From Candidatus Bathyarchaeota archaeon (GTDB taxonomy: Archaea; Thermoproteota; Bathyarchaeia; TCS64): a stretch of 9,403 nucleotides of DNA. The notes beneath the pieces were generated by a model. It searched no databases. It had not been told where the DNA came from and was given only the letters and a program-made list of their open reading frames with translations. Shown here in pieces: positions 6,273 to 9,403 of this stretch. The first letter of the stretch is position 1. Every line of letters begins with the position of its first letter. The stretch lies in NCBI GenBank assembly GCA_030691555.1, contig JAUYEB010000244.1:1-9403 (forward strand). The letters are read 5' to 3'. The position numbers and the translations under genes were made by a program.

Positions 6273-6300
6273 GTCTGCTTGCTCACAGATGTTCTGCTGG

Positions 6301-6738
6301 CTAGGGGGTGACCATGAAGTCGAACTTCTTGCCCTTCACCACCCTCGCCTCGGCCGGGCAGACGTTTATGATGACCCTCTCGTGCAGGTGGCTCCCCTCG
6401 GTGAACCACGTGTACTTCCTGTACTCAGGGTGCCAGAAGAACATCCACCACCTCCACTTCTCGCGCACCTCCGCGTCGGTGCCTATGGAGGCGGAGCCGG
6501 TTATCTCGTACATCTCCCCCTCCCTGCTGCTCGGGAAGGTGATCTTCACCCTGGGGTTCTTCATCACCTGCTCTACCTTGTTAGTCTGCCTGAAGGAGGC
6601 GAACCACATGTTGCCGTACGGGTCCTCGTTGTAGTTCGTCATCGGCCTGTGGAACAGCTTGCCGCGCTCACCGACGGTTGTGACGTAGACCACCTTCGCG
6701 TTCTTGAAGTCCTCGCCCATGCCCTCTATCTTGTTCAT
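6301..6738 (-). CDS. PNPOx-like FMN-binding split-barrel protein
   Basis: This is a 145-residue member of the pyridoxamine 5'-phosphate oxidase-like split-barrel superfamily, closest in pattern to the general stress protein 26 group. Visible elements are the strand KVVYVTTVGERGKLFHRPM (15-33, with the R31-P32-M33 flavin-contact motif), NMWFASFRQTNKVEQVMKNP (43-62), and VKITFPS. An aromatic patch follows (KWRWWMFFWHPEYRKYTWF, 94-112), matching the conserved tryptophan-rich stretch of stress protein 26 homologues. Members bind FMN or other flavins and act as small oxidoreductases. True PNP oxidase activity is not supported by length or motifs, and the substrate is unknown. The ATG at 738 of line end (6738) sits 29 bases after a TATA box, so the mRNA should be leaderless. 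It lies downstream of the methyltransferase but is separately promoted. Confidence 0.82.
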   Translation of the reverse strand: MNKIEGMGEDFKNAKVVYVTTVGERGKLFHRPMTNYNEDPYGNMWFASFRQTNKVEQVMKNPRVKITFPSSREGEMYEITGSASIGTDAEVREKWRWWMFFWHPEYRKYTWFTEGSHLHERVIINVCPAEARVVKGKKFDFMVTP

Positions 6739-6760
6739 GTCAAGGAGTGATTAGGAAAAT

Positions 6761-6773
6761 TAGTTTTTAAACC
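6761..6773 (-). promoter_or_regulatory. TATA box of the PNPOx-like gene
   Basis: On the minus strand this reads GGTTTAAAAACTA, centred about 29 bases before the ATG at 6738. It is one of the clearest promoters in the window and indicates a leaderless transcript. Confidence 0.6.
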
Positions 6774-6783
6774 TTGAATGGGC

Positions 6784-7428
6784 TCAGCCCTTCTCGGCGC
6801 GCGTGAACATGTCGCGGACCCGCCTCCACCTGTCCTCCTCCTCGTCTGTGCGCTGCACCCTTACCTCCCTCGTGTAGGCTTCGGGGATGCGGTAGAGGAA
6901 CATCTTGTGGCTCCCCATGGCGTGGGGGGTGCCGTCGGGCTGGTCCGTGACCCAGCCGTGGACGGGGAAGTCGTGGCTCACCACCCGAGCGCCCGGCCTC
7001 AGCTCCGCCTCCAGCTTGGGGCGTAGCTTCGCGTTCCCGCTGGTGGTCAGGTAGAGGGTGACTATGGTGGCGGGGCTGAGGTCGGCCTCCATGAAGTTGG
7101 CGTGGATAGCGGAGACGCGCCCCACGAGCCCCTCCTCCCTTATCCTCCCCTCCAGCGCCTCGACCATCTCCGCGTCGAGGTCGTAGCCGACCGCCCTCGA
7201 GACGTTGAACTCCGAGACGGCGAGGAAGAGGACGCGCCCGTCGCCGCAGCCGAGGTCGTAGACGACGTCCCCGGGCCCGGCGCCGGCGAGGGCGAGCATC
7301 TCCCTGACGACGCTGAGGGGCGTGGGGACGTAGGGGGCGAGGCTGTCGGGGTGGTCTCCCCAGAATGTTGGCCGCACCCAGTCGGGTACCCTCCTGTTGG
7401 GCTCCTCGGGGCGACGGTCACCGGACAT
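6784..7428 (-). CDS. SAM-dependent methyltransferase, aKMT-like (protein-lysine type)
   Basis: This is a class I Rossmann methyltransferase of 214 residues. APYVPTPLSVVREML (31-45) is followed by SAM motif I VVYDLGCGDGR (55-65), an acidic motif II (GYDLD, 81-85), and TIVTLYLTTSGNAKLRPKLE (121-140). GARVVSHDFPVHGW (146-159) and HKMFLYRI close the domain. This order closely resembles crenarchaeal aKMT, a Dot1-like lysine methyltransferase of chromatin and other proteins, and the related eukaryotic FAM173 group; I infer protein-lysine methylation from that. The frame extends upstream to 7503, but a TATA box at 7451-7460 places transcription initiation at about 7428, selecting the ATG there. The extra N-terminal 25 residues would lie upstream of the transcript. 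A charged C-terminal tail (about 186-214) exceeds the compact aKMT. The neighbours do not indicate a substrate. Confidence 0.82.
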   Translation of the reverse strand: MSGDRRPEEPNRRVPDWVRPTFWGDHPDSLAPYVPTPLSVVREMLALAGAGPGDVVYDLGCGDGRVLFLAVSEFNVSRAVGYDLDAEMVEALEGRIREEGLVGRVSAIHANFMEADLSPATIVTLYLTTSGNAKLRPKLEAELRPGARVVSHDFPVHGWVTDQPDGTPHAMGSHKMFLYRIPEAYTREVRVQRTDEEEDRWRRVRDMFTRAEKG

Positions 7429-7442
7429 GGGTGAAATCACCC
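7429..7442. promoter_or_regulatory. 14-bp palindrome abutting the methyltransferase start (candidate operator)
   Basis: GGGTGAAATCACCC has perfect 6-bp arms around an AA centre. It lies immediately before the ATG at 7428, between that start and its TATA box, where an archaeal repressor would block polymerase. Conservation in relatives would decide whether it is used. Confidence 0.45.
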
Positions 7443-7450
7443 CCAACGGA

Positions 7451-7460
7451 CTCATATACC
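7451..7460 (-). promoter_or_regulatory. TATA box of the methyltransferase gene
   Basis: On the minus strand this reads GGTATATGAG, centred about 27 bases before the ATG at 7428. It is the evidence for choosing that start rather than the upstream ATG at 7503. Confidence 0.6.
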
Positions 7461-7475
7461 CTGCGAGGGGGCTAA

Positions 7476-7485
7476 GCTTTAAGCC
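7476..7485 (+). promoter_or_regulatory. TATA box of the adenosine-specific kinase gene
   Basis: GCTTTAAGCC is centred about 26 bases before the ATG at 7506, so the transcript should be leaderless. It is divergent from the methyltransferase promoter, with box centres only about 25 bases apart. Confidence 0.58.
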
Positions 7486-7505
7486 TAAAAAACGGGGGAT
7501 CAACC

Positions 7506-7988
7506 ATGGAGTTCAAGGTAGTAAAGGTGGAGGCGCCGCAGGGCTGCAACCTCGTCCTCGGGCAGAGCCACTTCATAAAGACGGTGGAGGACGTCTACGA
7601 GGCCCTCGCCTCGTCGGCCGCAGGCATAAGGTTCGGCCTCGCCTTCTGCGAGTCGAGCGGCGAGTGCCTCGTGCGCCACGACGGTAACGACCCCGAGCTA
7701 CGTAAGAAGGCGGCCGAGGCGGCTCTCGCCATCGGCTGCGGCCACAGCTTCATAGTCTTCCTCAAGGGCGCCTACCCCATCAACGTCCTCACTCAGCTGA
7801 AGGCGGTCCCCGAGGTCTGCGGCATATACGCCGCCACTGCCAACCCCCTGGAGGTCGTGGTCGCGGAGACCGAGCTGGGGCGGGGAATCATGGGCGTCGT
7901 CGACGGCTCCAAGCCTAGGGGCGTCGAGGACGAGGCCGGGATAAGGTGGAGGAAGGACTTCCTCCGCAAGATCGGGTACAAGACCTAG
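7506..7988 (+). CDS. Adenosine-specific kinase (PF04008/PAE2307 family)
   Basis: The 160-residue protein matches the small family named for Pyrobaculum PAE2307, described as an adenosine-specific kinase; the biological role of the family is poorly defined. Conserved blocks appear in order: LGQSHFIKTVEDVYEAL (18-34), GIRFGLAFCESSGECLVRHDGND (40-62), IGCGHSFIVFLKGAYPINVL (76-95) and VPEVCGIYAATANPLEVVVAE (101-121). RGIMGVVDGSKPRGVE (125-140) and LRKIGYK (153-159) complete it. The length is typical and no residue block is missing. Its start is set by the promoter spacing. It is divergent from the methyltransferase and followed by an independently promoted Fe-S protein. No nucleoside-salvage gene adjoins it, although pyrB and the Nudix gene lie nearby. 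Family assignment is firm; the kinase activity is by family name only. Confidence 0.92.
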   Translation: MEFKVVKVEAPQGCNLVLGQSHFIKTVEDVYEALASSAAGIRFGLAFCESSGECLVRHDGNDPELRKKAAEAALAIGCGHSFIVFLKGAYPINVLTQLKAVPEVCGIYAATANPLEVVVAETELGRGIMGVVDGSKPRGVEDEAGIRWRKDFLRKIGYKT

Positions 7989-8024
7989 CCGCGGCGGATT
8001 CGACCGCAGGAATCAGATGAAACC

Positions 8025-8033
8025 GATTTAAAC
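8025..8033 (+). promoter_or_regulatory. TATA box of the CCG-domain gene
   Basis: GATTTAAAC is centred about 33 bases before the ATG at 8062, implying a leader of only a few bases. It lies after the kinase stop, so the Fe-S protein is separately expressed. Confidence 0.55.
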
Positions 8034-8061
8034 GGCGCCAGGCACCTCGAATCGACGCCAG

Positions 8062-8715
8062 ATGAGGAGGATATACGCGCCCGGATGCGCCCTGACGCTC
8101 TACAAGCCGCACCTCGCCGAGAGGATGCACGAGGCACTCGTGGCGAACCTCGGAGAGATGGAGAGGCTCGACACCTGCTGCAGGAACCACCCAGAGCTGG
8201 GGGAGGGGGTTGAGGTCGTGAACACCTGCCCCGGCTGCGACCGGCGATACAGGAACAACTACACCGACTCGACGACGAGGTCGGTCTGGGAGCACCTCGC
8301 CGAGGGCGACTGGTTCCCGTTTCCCGACCACGGCGGCGTCAGGATGTCCATACACGACGCGTGCCCGACCCGAGATCAGGTCAGGGTACACGCGGCGATC
8401 AGGACCCTGCTTGAGAGGATGAACATCGAGGTTGTTGAGCCGAAAAACACGGGGATGACCGCCACGTGCTGCGGGGACAGCCTATACCCGAGTCTTCCAG
8501 TCGAGATGGTCAACGAGCAGATGAGGACGAGGGCCTCCGAGATGCCCGTGGAGGAGGTGGTCGTCTACTGCGTCTCCTGCATCAAGTCGATGTTCATAGG
8601 CGGTAAGAGGCCGAGGTACATCGTCGACCTCCTCTTCGGGGAGGAGACCGTGCCCGGGACAACGGACACCGTCGAGTGGCACGGGGAGCTCGACGGGTAC
8701 TCGGTGAAGCACTAA
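8062..8715 (+). CDS. HdrB-like Fe-S protein with two CCG cysteine-rich motifs
   Basis: This is a 217-residue protein of the cysteine-rich (CCG, PF02754) superfamily, which includes HdrB of heterodisulfide reductase, GlpC and LutA-type subunits. Two five-cysteine sets are visible: C9, C39-C40, C56-x2-C59, and C101, C136-C137 (CCGDS), C170-x2-C173. In HdrB each such set binds a noncubane [4Fe-4S] cluster at a disulfide-reducing site. The second set is near canonical spacing; the first has only 15 residues between its CC and CxxC, against about 35 usually, so the protein is compact compared with HdrB. No hdrA, hdrC or flavoprotein gene adjoins it, so it may act in another thiol or electron-transfer complex. 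It need not imply methanogenesis. The start is supported by the promoter. Confidence 0.83.
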   Translation: MRRIYAPGCALTLYKPHLAERMHEALVANLGEMERLDTCCRNHPELGEGVEVVNTCPGCDRRYRNNYTDSTTRSVWEHLAEGDWFPFPDHGGVRMSIHDACPTRDQVRVHAAIRTLLERMNIEVVEPKNTGMTATCCGDSLYPSLPVEMVNEQMRTRASEMPVEEVVVYCVSCIKSMFIGGKRPRYIVDLLFGEETVPGTTDTVEWHGELDGYSVKH

Positions 8716-8758
8716 TATCCCGGCGGGGGGATCGTTTGCCACACGGGGTTCAGTCGGT

Positions 8759-9385
8759 TTGCCCAGCGATCTGCTCGATGACCGGAAGCTACTCGATGCC
8801 GTCGGGGTGCTTATCCGCCGCGACCCGGATCTCGCAGCCGTCGTCGAGCGCCACGGGGCGCCACCCATGTGGTCGAGGCCCCCCGGGTTCCCCACGCTCA
8901 TCCGGATAATCCTGGAGCAGCAGGTCTCCCTCTCCTCCGCGCGTGCGGCCTACAACCGCCTCGATGCTGCGACGGGAGGCATCACCCCCGAGAGCTTTCT
9001 GAAGCTGGGCGACGCAGAGCTGAAGGCCGTGGGGTTCAGCCGCCAGAAGACGCGCTACGGGCGAATCCTCGCCGAGAGCCTGCTCGACGGCTCGCTGGAC
9101 CTAGACTCGCTTGGGGGCCTAGAGGACGACGAGGCGAGGGAGCGGCTCATGTCCCTCAAGGGGATAGGGCGCTGGAGCGCCGACATCTACCTGCTCATGG
9201 CCCTGCGGCGCCCCGACGTCTGGCCGCGGAACGACCTCGCCCTCGTGAGCGCGGTGACCCGCATCAAGGGTCTCGCGGCGCCGCCCTCCCCCGAGGAGTG
9301 GGACGCCATCGGCGAGGCGTGGCGCCCCTGGCGGTCCGTCGCCGCTAGGTTGGCCTGGTTCGAGTACCTCGGCGGCAGACCCTGA
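8759..9385 (+). CDS. HhH-GPD DNA glycosylase, AlkA-type (3-methyladenine DNA glycosylase II)
   Basis: This 208-residue base-excision repair enzyme removes alkylated bases by flipping them out and cleaving the glycosidic bond. FPTLIRIILEQQVSLSSARA (44-63) is the family's first helix pair. The helix-hairpin-helix is LMSLKGIGRWSADIYLLMAL (130-149), followed by DVWPRNDLAL with the expected catalytic aspartate D159. There is no cysteine cluster of the endonuclease III type, which favours AlkA over Nth or MutY. The start is TTG 8759; upstream in frame there is no better start, and the next ATG (residue 37) would delete part of the fold. A weak box (CTAATAT, 8712-8718) overlaps the stop of the previous gene. 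The protein lacks the N-terminal TBP-like domain of E. coli AlkA. Confidence 0.9.
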   Translation: MPSDLLDDRKLLDAVGVLIRRDPDLAAVVERHGAPPMWSRPPGFPTLIRIILEQQVSLSSARAAYNRLDAATGGITPESFLKLGDAELKAVGFSRQKTRYGRILAESLLDGSLDLDSLGGLEDDEARERLMSLKGIGRWSADIYLLMALRRPDVWPRNDLALVSAVTRIKGLAAPPSPEEWDAIGEAWRPWRSVAARLAWFEYLGGRP

Positions 9386-9403
9386 TCACTGAAAGCCTAA
9401 TCC

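Noticed and set aside
5273..6409. 378-codon minus-strand open frame opposite pyrB
   Set aside because: pyrB is unmistakable on the plus strand. The antisense frame is a GC-driven shadow rich in Val, Leu, Arg and Glu, with no motifs.
6779..6789. GGGCTCAGCCC palindrome at the methyltransferase stop as a terminator
   Set aside because: The arms leave only a single-base loop, which cannot form a stable hairpin, and no T-run follows on the minus strand.
7429..7503. N-terminal extension of the methyltransferase to an ATG at 7503
   Set aside because: It crosses the methyltransferase's own TATA box and palindrome and overlaps the divergent kinase promoter. The ATG at 7428 fits promoter spacing better.
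1..9403. CRISPR arrays, tRNA or rRNA genes, insertion sequences
   Set aside because: No regularly spaced repeats, cloverleaf-like segments, rRNA-like stretches, transposase motifs or terminal inverted repeats were seen by eye.

Overview
This window is GC-rich archaeal chromosomal DNA. The archaeal assignment rests on the NurA-HerA nuclease/helicase pair, an adenosine-specific kinase of the archaeal PAE2307 type, and a methyltransferase resembling the crenarchaeal protein-lysine methyltransferase aKMT. AT-rich TATA-like boxes centred about 25-33 bases before many start codons point the same way, because they imply leaderless or nearly leaderless mRNAs. The lineage cannot be fixed from the sequence. 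A Thermoproteota/TACK-type archaeon is my best guess, with low confidence.

Layout. Positions 1-985 (minus strand) hold a tightly packed cassette of four small winged-helix DNA-binding proteins, the last running off the left edge. They share one promoter, and the two right-hand ORF junctions are a 1-nt gap and a GTGA overlap; the last is an ATGA overlap. The divergent spacer 986-1155 carries both promoters and an inverted repeat. Positions 1156-3761 (plus) are the overlapping nurA-herA pair for DNA-end resection. Positions 3792-4774 hold a four-helix MscS-type mechanosensitive channel with a C-terminal Ig-like/beta-sandwich extension, broken by an apparent one-base frameshift near 4600. A Nudix hydrolase (4829-5266) and aspartate carbamoyltransferase pyrB (5315-6247) follow, each with its own promoter.

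On the minus strand lie a PNPOx-like flavin split-barrel protein (6301-6738) and an aKMT-like methyltransferase (6784-7428). The methyltransferase start is set by its promoter, and a 14-bp palindrome sits just before its start codon. On the plus strand again are the adenosine-specific kinase (7506-7988), a compact HdrB-like protein with two CCG cysteine motifs (8062-8715), and an AlkA-type DNA glycosylase (8759-9385).

Most genes are separately promoted single units. Two clear multi-gene units exist: the winged-helix cassette and nurA-herA, which are divergent neighbours and could share regulation. The observations most worth checking are the four-gene winged-helix array beside nurA-herA, the MscS-Ig fusion with its frameshift, the lone pyrB lacking conserved allosteric interface residues, and the operator-like palindrome at the methyltransferase promoter.
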